A stretch of 64,000 nt of DNA, taken from positions 66,675 through 130,674 of the forward strand of contig JAPPFC010000048.1 of the NCBI GenBank assembly GCA_028824015.1, read 5' to 3'. The notes beneath the pieces are model-generated. The model was not told the DNA's origin and made no database searches. It saw nothing but the letters and a program-made list of their open reading frames with translations. The DNA comes from a bacterium. Its GTDB lineage: Bacteria; Actinomycetota; Acidimicrobiia; Spongiisociales; ZC4RG35. The stretch's first letter is position 1. Every line of letters starts with the position of its first letter. Shown here one piece after another: positions 9,071 through 18,593 of this stretch. Both the position numbers and the translations under genes were made by a program.

Positions 9071-12000
9071 GCCGTTCTCTCCCGATCCGGCTCTCCCCCG
9101 AGCAACAGGCCGTGGTCGATTACCCCCTTCTGCCGCTCCGGGTGTCGGCAGGGGCAGGAACGGGCAAGACCACCACGGTCTCCCACCGTATGGCGAGACT
9201 GGTTGCGGAAGAGGGAGTGCCCCCCGAACAGCTGTTGGGACTGACCTTCACCAACAAGGCGGCCGAGGAGTTGTCCCACAAGATCCAGGAGGTGCTCTCC
9301 GGCCGCGCCGATCCTCTCCGGGAGGCACAGGTCAACACCTATCACGGCTTCTGCGCCCAGATAGTGACCGAGTTCGGAGCAGTCCTGGGGTTGGAGAGGA
9401 ATCTGTCCATTATCGGCCCGGCGCAGACTCGCCAACTTGTCAAGCGGGTGATCAGGGAGAACGCCCTCTCGGCGCTGGACAACACCGACATGTTCTACCT
9501 TCCGGGAGCGATCATCCGCTTTTCCTCCTCCCTTGCCGATCACCTGGTTGATCCCGACCGGGTGGACGAACAGATGCTGGCTGCCGAGGTCCCCCTGCTC
9601 GACGCCGCTGAGTTCCGTCGCAAGGGCGACCTCGCCGATTACGAACGACTGGTGGCGTCCTTCACCAAGCGGCGGGGAATGGTTGAGGCGGCCCACGGGT
9701 ACCAGGACTACAAACGGAGACTCGGCGTGGTGGACTACGGAGACCTGATCGTCCTGGCCCACCGGATCCTCGAAGCCGAGCCCCAGATGGCCCGGCGGAT
9801 CAGGGATCGATACCGGGCCGCGGTCGCCGACGAATACCAGGACACCAACGCCGCTCAGCGGGTGATCCTCCAGTCGCTCTTCGGTGACGGGTTCCCCCTG
9901 ACGGTGGTGGGCGACTCCGACCAGACCCTGTACGAGTGGCGGGGAGCGTCCCTGGGGAATTTCCGGAGTTTCCCCACCCACTTCCCCACGGAGGACGGGA
10001 CACCCGCACAGACCCTCCACCTCACCCTCAACCGGCGCTCGGGGCCCGAGATCATCCACTTCGCCAACCGGATAAAGGACGAGATCGGCTCCCGCACTCC
10101 CATCCTCCAACCTCTCCCGGAGGCACCCCGCTCGAGTGTGACAGCCGAGTGGCATCCCACCTTCATCGACGAAGCGGTTTGGATAGCCGAGCAGTTGATC
10201 GAACGCCGACGGGAGGGAAAGAGTTGGCGGGAGATGGCGGTGCTGTTCCGCAAGACCAAGGACATGGCGGGGGTGTATCGACAACTCGTGTCCCACGACA
10301 TCCCCGCGGAGGTGGCGAACCTGGGGGGCCTGCTGGCCGTTCCCGAAGTTGTGGAGATCCACTCCTGGCTGAAGGTGATAGGCAGGTTCGATGACCGGGT
10401 GGCTGCTGCCCGGCTGCTGAGCGGAAGCCGGTTCAGGCTCGGCCTGGGCGACATCCGAATACTTGCCAGGTTGGACAGCCGCGATCCCGAGAGGGAGCCA
10501 CGAGCTCTGCTGGACCGCCTGGAGGACGAGCGCTTCTGGGATGAACTCTCCGACTCCCAGGTCGAGGCATTCGGACGCTTCCACGCCGAATACCGGGAAC
10601 TGATCGGCGTCTGTCAGGGCAGATCAGCCGGAGACGCCTGCCGGATGATCCTGGAGAAGACCGGAGTCTGGGCGGACGTGGAATCGATGTCCCCCAACAC
10701 CCGGTTGTCTGCGCGCCTCAATCTCTACCGCTTCCTGGAGTTGGCCGAAGATTGGTCGCCCCTCGAGGGCCAATCCACCATCGGGGGATTCCTCGACTAT
10801 CTCGACGCCCTCTTGGAGGAGCCCGCCGAGGAGGTGGATGCCGCCCGTCTCTCCGACGAGGACGCGGTGGCGCTGCTCACCGTTCACAAGGCGAAGGGTC
10901 TCGAGTGGCCGGTGGTGTTCGTGCCCGCCATCTACAATCGCAACTTCCCGTCACAGGCGGTGGGCGGATACGACAACCCCTACCGGAAAGCCGAGACCGT
11001 TCCCTGGCAGTGGCGGCTGGACCCTCCGCCCCATGAGCCGATCACTCCCGGATTGGACGCCTCACAGCTCACCGGGCTCCTGCGGAGGACCGCCGAGGAG
11101 GTCAAGGCCCAGCACCGGTCACAGGAGTGGCGAATAGCCTACGTGGCCGCCACCCGGGCACAGGAAGAACTGGTCCTGTCGGGAGCACACTGGTACGGGT
11201 ATCCCGAACCCACCATGCGGCCTCAACTTCCCCGCCAGAGCGAGTTCTTCAAACTGGCCTGGCAGGCTGCCGCCGGACGGACCGCCGAGCAGGATGTGCC
11301 TGTAGAACTGGACCAGGCCTATCCCGCCCCTCCCCGTCCCGAGAGCTTCGCCACCCCCACCCAGGCCCTCCACTTCCCCGATCCCCTCTTTGGCGACCAA
11401 GGGTGGCCGGAGGGAATCCGCCGCGCTCTCGAAGACCCCGACTGGCCGGCGGGAGTCGCACGTCGGGAGGAGGTCGAAGAGGAATACCAGGCGGCGCTGG
11501 ATGAGTTCTCCGGCCTCCTGTTCCGTCTACCCGATCCCACACCCGACAGCACCCTCCGGGAGATCTCCACCTCGGCCACCGGCCTGGTCACCTACGCCCA
11601 GTGCCCGAAGAAGTACTTCTGGACAGCCGTGGATCCCCTTCCCCGCAGTTATTCCTACGCAACCCGGCGGGGGACCCGGATCCATCGCCAGATCGAGTTG
11701 CACCACCAGGGCAAGGTTCCCCTGCTGGAACCCGAGGACGAGTTCGCGGAACTCACCGGTGAAGACCGCCCCGCCGATTCCCCGGCCGACCCGTTCCAGG
11801 TGTTCCTGGACTCGCGTTTTTCGAAGATGCGGGTCCAGTGGCTGGAAAGAGGGTTCACCCTCCGCCTGGGAGAGGGCTTTCTGGTGAGAGGCCGGATCGA
11901 CGCCGTCTACCGGGAAGAGTCCGGCGCCTGGGAGATCGTCGACTTCAAGTCGGGCCGACCCCCTCCGGACGATCCCCACGGGGCCCGGTTGGCACAGATG

Positions 12001-12291
12001 CAGGTGTACGCCCTGGCCGTGAGCGGGATCCCCGAACTGGGCCCGGCCCCCACCGACCTCTCGGTGACCATCGCCTATCTGGGAGGGGGGAGGCTGGCGG
12101 AAAGCCCGAGCGCCGAGCAGGCAGACGCCGAATGGCTGGCCGCCGCCCGAAGGCGGATGGAGGGACTGGCACGCTCCATCTCCGAGGAGCGATGGGAACC
12201 CACCCCGTCCGCCGAGTGTCGAGGATGCGACTTCTTCCACGTCTGCCCCGACGGGAAGGCCTATATCGCTTCGATCGGCCGCAAGCCCTGA
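9067..12291 (+). CDS. UvrD-like helicase with C-terminal RecB-family nuclease (AdnB-like subunit)
   Basis: AGAGTGKTTTVSHRMARL, ADEYQDTNAAQRVIL, LTVHKAKGLEWPVVFVP, VAATRAQEELVL; C-terminal GRIDAVYREESGAWEIVDFKSGRP and YAQCPKKYFW...ECRGCDFFHVC. GTG start overlaps the previous TGA (GTGA). Confidence 0.9.
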   Translation: MSRSLPIRLSPEQQAVVDYPLLPLRVSAGAGTGKTTTVSHRMARLVAEEGVPPEQLLGLTFTNKAAEELSHKIQEVLSGRADPLREAQVNTYHGFCAQIVTEFGAVLGLERNLSIIGPAQTRQLVKRVIRENALSALDNTDMFYLPGAIIRFSSSLADHLVDPDRVDEQMLAAEVPLLDAAEFRRKGDLADYERLVASFTKRRGMVEAAHGYQDYKRRLGVVDYGDLIVLAHRILEAEPQMARRIRDRYRAAVADEYQDTNAAQRVILQSLFGDGFPLTVVGDSDQTLYEWRGASLGNFRSFPTHFPTEDGTPAQTLHLTLNRRSGPEIIHFANRIKDEIGSRTPILQPLPEAPRSSVTAEWHPTFIDEAVWIAEQLIERRREGKSWREMAVLFRKTKDMAGVYRQLVSHDIPAEVANLGGLLAVPEVVEIHSWLKVIGRFDDRVAAARLLSGSRFRLGLGDIRILARLDSRDPEREPRALLDRLEDERFWDELSDSQVEAFGRFHAEYRELIGVCQGRSAGDACRMILEKTGVWADVESMSPNTRLSARLNLYRFLELAEDWSPLEGQSTIGGFLDYLDALLEEPAEEVDAARLSDEDAVALLTVHKAKGLEWPVVFVPAIYNRNFPSQAVGGYDNPYRKAETVPWQWRLDPPPHEPITPGLDASQLTGLLRRTAEEVKAQHRSQEWRIAYVAATRAQEELVLSGAHWYGYPEPTMRPQLPRQSEFFKLAWQAAAGRTAEQDVPVELDQAYPAPPRPESFATPTQALHFPDPLFGDQGWPEGIRRALEDPDWPAGVARREEVEEEYQAALDEFSGLLFRLPDPTPDSTLREISTSATGLVTYAQCPKKYFWTAVDPLPRSYSYATRRGTRIHRQIELHHQGKVPLLEPEDEFAELTGEDRPADSPADPFQVFLDSRFSKMRVQWLERGFTLRLGEGFLVRGRIDAVYREESGAWEIVDFKSGRPPPDDPHGARLAQMQVYALAVSGIPELGPAPTDLSVTIAYLGGGRLAESPSAEQADAEWLAAARRRMEGLARSISEERWEPTPSAECRGCDFFHVCPDGKAYIASIGRKP

Positions 12292-12324
12292 ACGGGAGCC
12301 CGGTCGCAGGGCGCCCGGCCGGCG

Positions 12325-14811
12325 TCAGGCGCCGGGCGTGGGATGGTGACTCCCGGGACCGAACTCGTGGGCCCGCCACCGGTGGTAAAGCGCCCACAGC
12401 ACCAGGAGCGGAGGAAGCACCACGAACGCGGCGACCAGGGCCAGCAGGATCGTGACCGCGGTGAGCATGCCGAGTTGTCTCATCGGGTCGAGCGGCGCGA
12501 ACAGCAGGACGAGGAGTCCGATAGCGGTGGTGAGAGCGCTGGCCAGCAGCGCCCCGCCGGTGGTGGTCATGGCCCGCTGCATGGCGTCGCGGATCCGGCG
12601 AGACTCCTGTTCCTCCTCCAGGAACCGATGGGTGAGGTGAATGGTGTAATCGACCCCGATGCCGATGGTGAGAGCGGTGATCAGGGCCGTCACCATGTTG
12701 TAGGAGATCCCCATCACCCACATCGCCCCCAGCACCCAGACCAGAGCCACGGCGATGGGGACGATGGTGATCAGTCCCAAAGCCGGACGGAACTCGGTGA
12801 CGCCGAAGAAGAGCACCAGGATCAGCAAGGCGGCCAGGGTCGTAAGGCCCACACTGACCACCTGGCTGGCGGTCAACTCCTCGGTCACCAGCGCGATGAG
12901 GGAATCGCCGCCCGTGATGGTGATCTCCGAGCCGTCTCCTCCCCACAACGCCTCGAGTTCGGCGATCAACTCCCTGGAAGCTTCGACGCCTTCCACCGTG
13001 ACCGGCACCTGGAGGATGGTGCGGTCCGGGCCCCCGGACCGGAAGTCCACCACCCTGGAGAACCCGGCGGGATCGGCCGCTTCGAGAAGCGTCCAAGCAG
13101 CCCGCACCTCTTCGTCGGGCGCGAACACATCGAGATCCAGGTCCGCGTAGGCGGCTGCGAAGGCCGGGTCGTAGTTGTCGCCGGGAAGCCCGCTCTGGTT
13201 GATCCAGTCCACCAACAATGTGCCCGCCGACGCCAGGGGAGGGCCGGCGATGCCCTCGGGCCTCCTGCGGGGGTCGGCGAGGGTGGTGTAGAAGTCGAAC
13301 AGGTCGCGGAGGGTCCTGACGGTGTCCAGGTCGGCCTCGATCAGGATGGTCATCGTGGAGGCGCCCCCGTCGAAGTTCTCCTCCAGGAACTCGATGTTCT
13401 TCTCGGTCTCGGAGCCGCGGGGCACGAAGTCCTTCAGGGCAAAGGTGGTGTCGAGACCGGTGGAGGCCACCGCGGCCAGGATCGTGACCACGATGGCGCC
13501 ACCCAGGATGGGCAGCGGGCGGCGTACCACCGTGTTCGCCACCCGGGAGAGGACCGCTCCGGCGCCCGGGATCGTCTCAGCCACGGGCCTTACCGCAAGG
13601 CTCCGTCCCCTGCGCATGTTCTCACGGTCGAGCGCCAACCGCGCCGCGGGCACGAAGGTGGTCATCACGATCCAACCCGAGAGGACGCCGATACCGGCCA
13701 CCAACCCGAAGTCGGCCACCGGCTCGAACTTGCTGGTCAGGTTGGTGAGGAAACTCACCGCGGTGGTAGCCGCCGCCAGCATGACCGGCAGCCCCGAGGA
13801 CCGAACCGCCTCCCCGGCTGCCAACCGGGGAGATCCCCGGCCCGCATGACCTTCCAATGCCAACGCCTCCCGGTAGCGTCCGGTGATCTGCAAGGCATAG
13901 TCCACGCACAGACCGATCAAGAGGACCGGCACCAGGACGATCATGATGTTCTCCGGATCCACCAGGCCAGCCCCGCCGGGCGACAGCCACGCCTGTGCGC
14001 CGAACGTCCAGAGAATGGTGAGCAGAAGCCCCACGATCGCCAGCGCCACGTCCGAGGCGGTGCGGTAGAAGATGGCCAGCAGCGCGATGATCACCAACAG
14101 TGCGATGCCCATCAGCAGGAACAGGCTCGACTGGCGGGCCTGTCTCCCCTCGGTGTTGCTGTTCGCCTTGGTGATGGCGGACACCGCCAACGGCGCCAGG
14201 TCGGACGAGTCGGTGATTTCGTGGGCCCGCAGTTGCGCGGCCTGCAACCCCAACGGGTCGCCGGCCTCGTTGAGAGTGATCAGGGAGAGGCCGGCGATGG
14301 GCGTCCCGGATGCGTCGCGAGGGACGAAACGCTCCAGACCGGCGTTGGCTTCGGCTAACTCGGGCACCCGGACCGATCGCGCCAACAGCGCTTCCAGTTC
14401 GGCGTCGGAGACGGTGGCCAGGTCCAGCCCTCCCGCGGCCAGGAGACGCTCTGTGATGGGAACGTAGCCGGCCAGGGGATCGTCGACGACGAAGGGTCGG
14501 ATCATCGGATCGCTGACGATCCTCGCCAGCAGGTCACTGACCTGCCGGAGAGAAGCGGAGGAGAGAACGTCTCCCCTGGCGAGGACCTGGACGATTTCCA
14601 CCCCCGCGGAAGCCGGAAAGCTCTCCCGGATGGCGGAGGATGCTTCAGCCAGCTCGCTCTCGGCAGGCAGGAAGGAAGCGGTGGCGTCGATGGGCGCCGG
14701 TGGAACGTCCTGCACAGCGAACCCGGCAAGCAGCGCCGCGGTAATGGCTGCGACCGCCGCCAGGACCAGCTTGGGCGCTCTCTGTATGCCGCGGGCCTGC
14801 CACCGGAACAT
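12325..14811 (-). CDS. MMPL/RND-superfamily transporter
   Basis: 828 aa with repeated multi-TM halves; VLLIGLCVDYALQITGRYREAL and ITALTIGIGVDYTIHLTHRFLEE (duplicated RND motifs). Confidence 0.9.
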   Translation of the reverse strand: MFRWQARGIQRAPKLVLAAVAAITAALLAGFAVQDVPPAPIDATASFLPAESELAEASSAIRESFPASAGVEIVQVLARGDVLSSASLRQVSDLLARIVSDPMIRPFVVDDPLAGYVPITERLLAAGGLDLATVSDAELEALLARSVRVPELAEANAGLERFVPRDASGTPIAGLSLITLNEAGDPLGLQAAQLRAHEITDSSDLAPLAVSAITKANSNTEGRQARQSSLFLLMGIALLVIIALLAIFYRTASDVALAIVGLLLTILWTFGAQAWLSPGGAGLVDPENIMIVLVPVLLIGLCVDYALQITGRYREALALEGHAGRGSPRLAAGEAVRSSGLPVMLAAATTAVSFLTNLTSKFEPVADFGLVAGIGVLSGWIVMTTFVPAARLALDRENMRRGRSLAVRPVAETIPGAGAVLSRVANTVVRRPLPILGGAIVVTILAAVASTGLDTTFALKDFVPRGSETEKNIEFLEENFDGGASTMTILIEADLDTVRTLRDLFDFYTTLADPRRRPEGIAGPPLASAGTLLVDWINQSGLPGDNYDPAFAAAYADLDLDVFAPDEEVRAAWTLLEAADPAGFSRVVDFRSGGPDRTILQVPVTVEGVEASRELIAELEALWGGDGSEITITGGDSLIALVTEELTASQVVSVGLTTLAALLILVLFFGVTEFRPALGLITIVPIAVALVWVLGAMWVMGISYNMVTALITALTIGIGVDYTIHLTHRFLEEEQESRRIRDAMQRAMTTTGGALLASALTTAIGLLVLLFAPLDPMRQLGMLTAVTILLALVAAFVVLPPLLVLWALYHRWRAHEFGPGSHHPTPGA

Positions 14812-14932
14812 GGCGCTCCTCAGAGGAGGTCTTCGGCCGCGTAGCCGGCGCCGGTCGCATTCGACATCCCCCTACCTTAACAAGGGGATGTCTGCGAACA
14901 CCATGAAGGGACCGGGCCGAGAGCCCAGGCGG

Positions 14933-15397
14933 TCAGACTATCCGGCCGCCGCTCGTCTCCACCAGGATGGTGACCGGGCCGTCGTTGGTGAGGGAGACTT
15001 CCATCATGGCGCCGAACCTCCCCGTGGCCACCGGTATCCCCCGTCCTCGCAGTTCGGCGGCCACCTCGTCCACCAACCGCTGCGCCGGCTCGGGCCGCGC
15101 CGCCCTCACGAAAGAGGGACGGCGGCCCTTCCGGACGTCACCGTACAGCGTGAACTGGCTGACCACCAGCGCCGATCCTCCGGTTTCTGCCACGGAGAGG
15201 TTCATCTTCCCGGCCGAGTCCGCGAAGATTCGCAGGCCTGCGATCTTTCGGGCCAGGGCGCGGGCGTCATCGACGGTGTCGTCATGGGTGGCGCCCACCA
15301 GCGCCAGGAGGCCGCCGGCGATCTCTCCCACCGTCTCGCCGTCCACCACGACCCGCGCCGCGGAGACTCGTTGCACAACTGCTCGCATCTCCGCCAT
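14933..15397 (-). CDS. dtd: D-aminoacyl-tRNA deacylase
   Basis: [38 protein letters not shown]...[17 protein letters not shown]...[19 protein letters not shown]. Confidence 0.95.
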   Translation of the reverse strand: MAEMRAVVQRVSAARVVVDGETVGEIAGGLLALVGATHDDTVDDARALARKIAGLRIFADSAGKMNLSVAETGGSALVVSQFTLYGDVRKGRRPSFVRAARPEPAQRLVDEVAAELRGRGIPVATGRFGAMMEVSLTNDGPVTILVETSGGRIV

Positions 15398-15459
15398 GAT
15401 GGCAGAAGTCCCTCAGGCGCGATGAATCGGCGCTGTTCCTCTCTCCCCTTCTCCCGCTG

Positions 15460-16890
15460 ATGAGCACCCCCAAAGACCTGGTGGGCAAGCCGAGCAAGCG
15501 GATCTGTCCCGGCGCCTTCGCGAATCTGGGGGGCTACCCACCCACATCCAACCGGAACGCACCGGCGCTTCGCCGGTGGAAGGCGACATGGGACGCCCTC
15601 TCCTCCGAGTTGACCGGTGGGCCGCCGCCAGGCGCCTCCGGGGAGCCATTCGACCCGGTGCAGGCAGCCATCGTGGCCGCGCAGATCAGAAGACCCAAGT
15701 CGCTCCCGCCACCCCGGGACCGGGGAGAATTCGACCTCGACTTTCCCCGTTTGAGCGTTCCGATCGGCCACCAGGAGTTGGAGGTCTTCTTCCAGTTCGT
15801 CCACTCCGACCCCGACGGGTTCCTGAAGATGTACCGGCTCAAGACAGCCCAGATCAGGGCTGAAGACGAGTTCGTCTCCGCCCCCGAGGAGATCGCCGCC
15901 GTGGTCTCCGACCCTCGCTTCCCCGATTCATTGGAGGCCTATGAGATAAGGACCGCGGACGGTGAGATGATCCGACTGGAAATGCCTCAGGGAGAGGCGA
16001 AGAAGACCCTGGAGAAACTGGAGTGTGACCACCGGAGGATGGTCGGGGCCGACCCGGGGGACATTCGTCCAGGCTCGCATTGTTCGATGTGCGATGTCTC
16101 CGACCTGTGCAGGACCTTTCCGGCCATCGACCCGTCGGCGGAGGAGGTCGCCCCACACAGAGGACGCCGGCTGCCCTCCTCCTACCGGCTGATGCTCTCC
16201 AAGTCCCGGCTCGAGGACATGGACCTTTGCCAGAGGAGAGCCGCCTGGAGGGCCTGGTTCTCCATCCCCGCCGATCTGGAGCACCAATCCCGGGAGACCT
16301 CTCCCGGCCTGGCGGCAGGTAGCAGGTTCCATCGCCTGATGGCCAAAGCCCTCCTCACGGATGATCCGGGTTCGTACTTCTCTGCCGATCCCGAGATGGA
16401 GGCTCTCTACACACAGCACCTAAGCCTCCCCTGCACCCCTCCCGTCACCGTCCGGGCAACCGAGTTTCCCCTGGGATTCACCGTCCGGTTCCGGACCGAG
16501 AGACACAGTGTCTCGGTGGTGTCCTACGGACTGGCGGACGCGGTGGGAAGGGAGCCGGACGGCACCCCGGCGGCCATCGACCACAAGACCGGCCTCTCGG
16601 GGGGATCCAACCCTCACGAGCCGGAGATCTATGCGCTGGGGGCTCTGCTCCGCTTTCCGAACTCTCCCACGGTGGCCACTCACATCCACCATCTCGCCAG
16701 GGGCAGAGACCCGCAATGTGAACGAGTGGCCTGGGAACGGGACCGGATCGGGGAACTGGCTTCCCGGTTGGGAAGCTTCGCCGAGACCGCTTCCCGGTGG
16801 GACCTCCTCGACGCCACCTCGCCTCCCTTCCGGGTGGGCGAGTGGTGCGGCACATGCCCCTTCGAGCAAAGGTGTCTCTCCTACCGCTAG
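15460..16890 (+). CDS. RecB-family nuclease with apparent tandem domain duplication (degenerate N-terminal copy)
   Basis: C-terminal copy: LCQRRAAWRAW...GLADAV...AAIDHKTG...WCGTCPFEQRC. N-terminal copy: RICPGAFANLGGY...FFQFVHSDPDGFLKMYRLKTAQ...HCSMCDVSDLC. Confidence 0.78.
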   Translation: MSTPKDLVGKPSKRICPGAFANLGGYPPTSNRNAPALRRWKATWDALSSELTGGPPPGASGEPFDPVQAAIVAAQIRRPKSLPPPRDRGEFDLDFPRLSVPIGHQELEVFFQFVHSDPDGFLKMYRLKTAQIRAEDEFVSAPEEIAAVVSDPRFPDSLEAYEIRTADGEMIRLEMPQGEAKKTLEKLECDHRRMVGADPGDIRPGSHCSMCDVSDLCRTFPAIDPSAEEVAPHRGRRLPSSYRLMLSKSRLEDMDLCQRRAAWRAWFSIPADLEHQSRETSPGLAAGSRFHRLMAKALLTDDPGSYFSADPEMEALYTQHLSLPCTPPVTVRATEFPLGFTVRFRTERHSVSVVSYGLADAVGREPDGTPAAIDHKTGLSGGSNPHEPEIYALGALLRFPNSPTVATHIHHLARGRDPQCERVAWERDRIGELASRLGSFAETASRWDLLDATSPPFRVGEWCGTCPFEQRCLSYR

Positions 16891-16957
16891 ATCCAAACCA
16901 GCGAGGGCGTGCGGGTGGGCGTCTTTTGACCCGGTGGGACCCGAAAACAGGAAGACC

Positions 16958-17206
16958 GTGAAAAAAGCGCCTCTCTACGGGTTGACTTCACCCGGCGGCC
17001 GGTCCATACTGACCATGCTGCAAATTGTGCCAACCGGTCCGGCTCAGAGCTCATCCGGACCGCAGAGATCCCGTTGGTCGTCGTAGGAAACCTCTCAACC
17101 GGAGGTCGTCCTCACCTGGGATTTCGCGACTTTCCGAGTTCGGTGGTGGTGGCGGGGGATGGGCCCGGAAGGGGGGTTTTCGCGGGATAGTGACAGTTTT
17201 CGCGAA
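16958..17206 (+). repeat. Intergenic conserved-block element, copy A
   Basis: GTGAAAAAA (16958-16966), TTGACT (16982-16987), TGCAAATTGTG (17019-17029), GGTGGTGGCGGGGGATGGGCCC (17145-17166), TTTTCGCGGG-N10-TTTTCGCGAA (17177-17206). The same ordered blocks occur on - at 43571-43321. Confidence 0.6.
16982..17010 (+). promoter_or_regulatory. Sigma70-like promoter inside element A
   Basis: TTGACT - 17 nt - CATACT (4/6 to TATAAT). Confidence 0.4.
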
Positions 17207-17249
17207 AAAGTGCGTGAAAGGGACGGTGATGCGGGCCCGACTCGGCCTC

Positions 17250-18593
17250 TCAGCCCGACACGCCCGCCATTTGAATCTCGGTGGGCTCCGCGCAGCAGAA
17301 CCAGGACTCGGTGAGTCCGGGGACAGACTCCTCCCAATCCACCTCCTCGAGAAAGGGGGGCGGCCGTCCGATGGCCTGGCGGGCCGCCGTCCACTGGGTG
17401 TGGAGGGTCTGGCGGGGATCCATCTCGCCCCGGCTGCCCTGCTCGGCCAGGGCCAGCACCCTCTGCTGCAACTCGTCAATCTCCGGCGCCGAGGACTCCC
17501 AGGTGTAGCTGAGAGTTGCGAAGTCGTAGGGGCCCAGGATCTCGCTCCTGGCGCCGGGAATGGACAGCACCAGCGAGCCTTCGGGCACCAGAAGGCGGAT
17601 CCCCATTTGCACCGGGTCGGTGGCGCCCATCAGGCCCTCATCGGCGATGAAGGAGAAGATGTCGTCCAGGTCGGAGAGTCCCGTCCAGGGAGTGAAGGGA
17701 AGCCAGGAGGGACGGACCGCCAGTCCCGCTTCTCGCAGCACGGTCACCGCCTGAGGCAACTCCGAGACCGTGTGGCCCTTGTCGAGATACGCCAGCACCC
17801 GATCGTTGACCGTCTCGAAGGCCGACACCACGAATACCACGTTGCGCCTGGCCATCTCCGCCCATATCGAGCTGTGGGAGAGGATGTGTTCAACCTTAAC
17901 TGTCAGGTCGAAGGTTAATTCGGGAAACTCGGAGTGGGCAGCCTCTATCAGACGACGGGCGTGCGCCGGCCCGTTGAGGAAGTCGGGGTCACCGAAGGTG
18001 ATGTGCTCTGCTCCGTTCTCGGTCAGCCACTGAAGATCGGCCAGGATGCTATCCAGATCCACGATCCGGTAACGCCCGTCGTAGACGGCGGGCAGCGGAC
18101 AGTGGCGGCAGCGGTGGCGGCAACCTCTGCTCCCCTCCACGTACCCGGCCAGTCTCCTAGCTCCCCCATGGTGCATGCAGGCGTAATTGTCGAGGGAAGG
18201 CAACAGGCCACGCGCAGGTACCAGCGAGGAGGAGCGAGCGGTGGAGATGCTGATCGGGACGCCCCCTCCCCCAGGTCCGATTCCCACCCCGCCGACCCAG
18301 TCCACCAACTCGGCGGTGTATTCGCCTGCTATTGCCCGGTCGGCCACCTCCCCCACCGCCCGGTCGGAGGCCGCCGCCGCGTACAGCCCGTAGAAGGCGA
18401 TGGCCAACCCCGGACGGGCCTCTCTTATCCGGCGAGCGGTCTCGACACCGAGTCGCATGGCGGTGTGCATCGGCACCGAGATCCCCACCACATCCGCCCA
18501 CGCCACCCTGGCGTCGTCCCACTCCTCCACCGACAAATCCATGGCCTGGACCGAGTGTCCTGCAGACAGTAGCGCGGCGGCCGGCCAGGCCAC
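17250..18593 (-). CDS. B12-binding domain radical SAM protein
   Basis: N-terminal cobalamin-binding-like fold (AWPAAALLSAGHSVQ...DVVGISVPMHTAM...YGLYAA) and radical SAM motif GCRHRCRHCPLP. Homologous sequence continues upstream to a possible CTG start at 18644 (LRVLLISTYELGHQPLHVAWP). Confidence 0.87.
   Translation of the reverse strand: MAWPAAALLSAGHSVQAMDLSVEEWDDARVAWADVVGISVPMHTAMRLGVETARRIREARPGLAIAFYGLYAAAASDRAVGEVADRAIAGEYTAELVDWVGGVGIGPGGGGVPISISTARSSSLVPARGLLPSLDNYACMHHGGARRLAGYVEGSRGCRHRCRHCPLPAVYDGRYRIVDLDSILADLQWLTENGAEHITFGDPDFLNGPAHARRLIEAAHSEFPELTFDLTVKVEHILSHSSIWAEMARRNVVFVVSAFETVNDRVLAYLDKGHTVSELPQAVTVLREAGLAVRPSWLPFTPWTGLSDLDDIFSFIADEGLMGATDPVQMGIRLLVPEGSLVLSIPGARSEILGPYDFATLSYTWESSAPEIDELQQRVLALAEQGSRGEMDPRQTLHTQWTAARQAIGRPPPFLEEVDWEESVPGLTESWFCCAEPTEIQMAGVSG

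Noticed and set aside
8788-10584. 598-aa minus-strand ORF opposite the AdnA/AdnB-like genes
   Set aside because: Mirror-frame ORF caused by high GC third positions; the + strand carries complete helicase/nuclease motifs here and the antisense peptide has no recognisable domain.
12343-14358. 671-aa plus-strand ORF, rich in H/D/Q/G
   Set aside because: Antisense to the clearly recognisable RND/MMPL transporter; composition typical of shadow ORFs.
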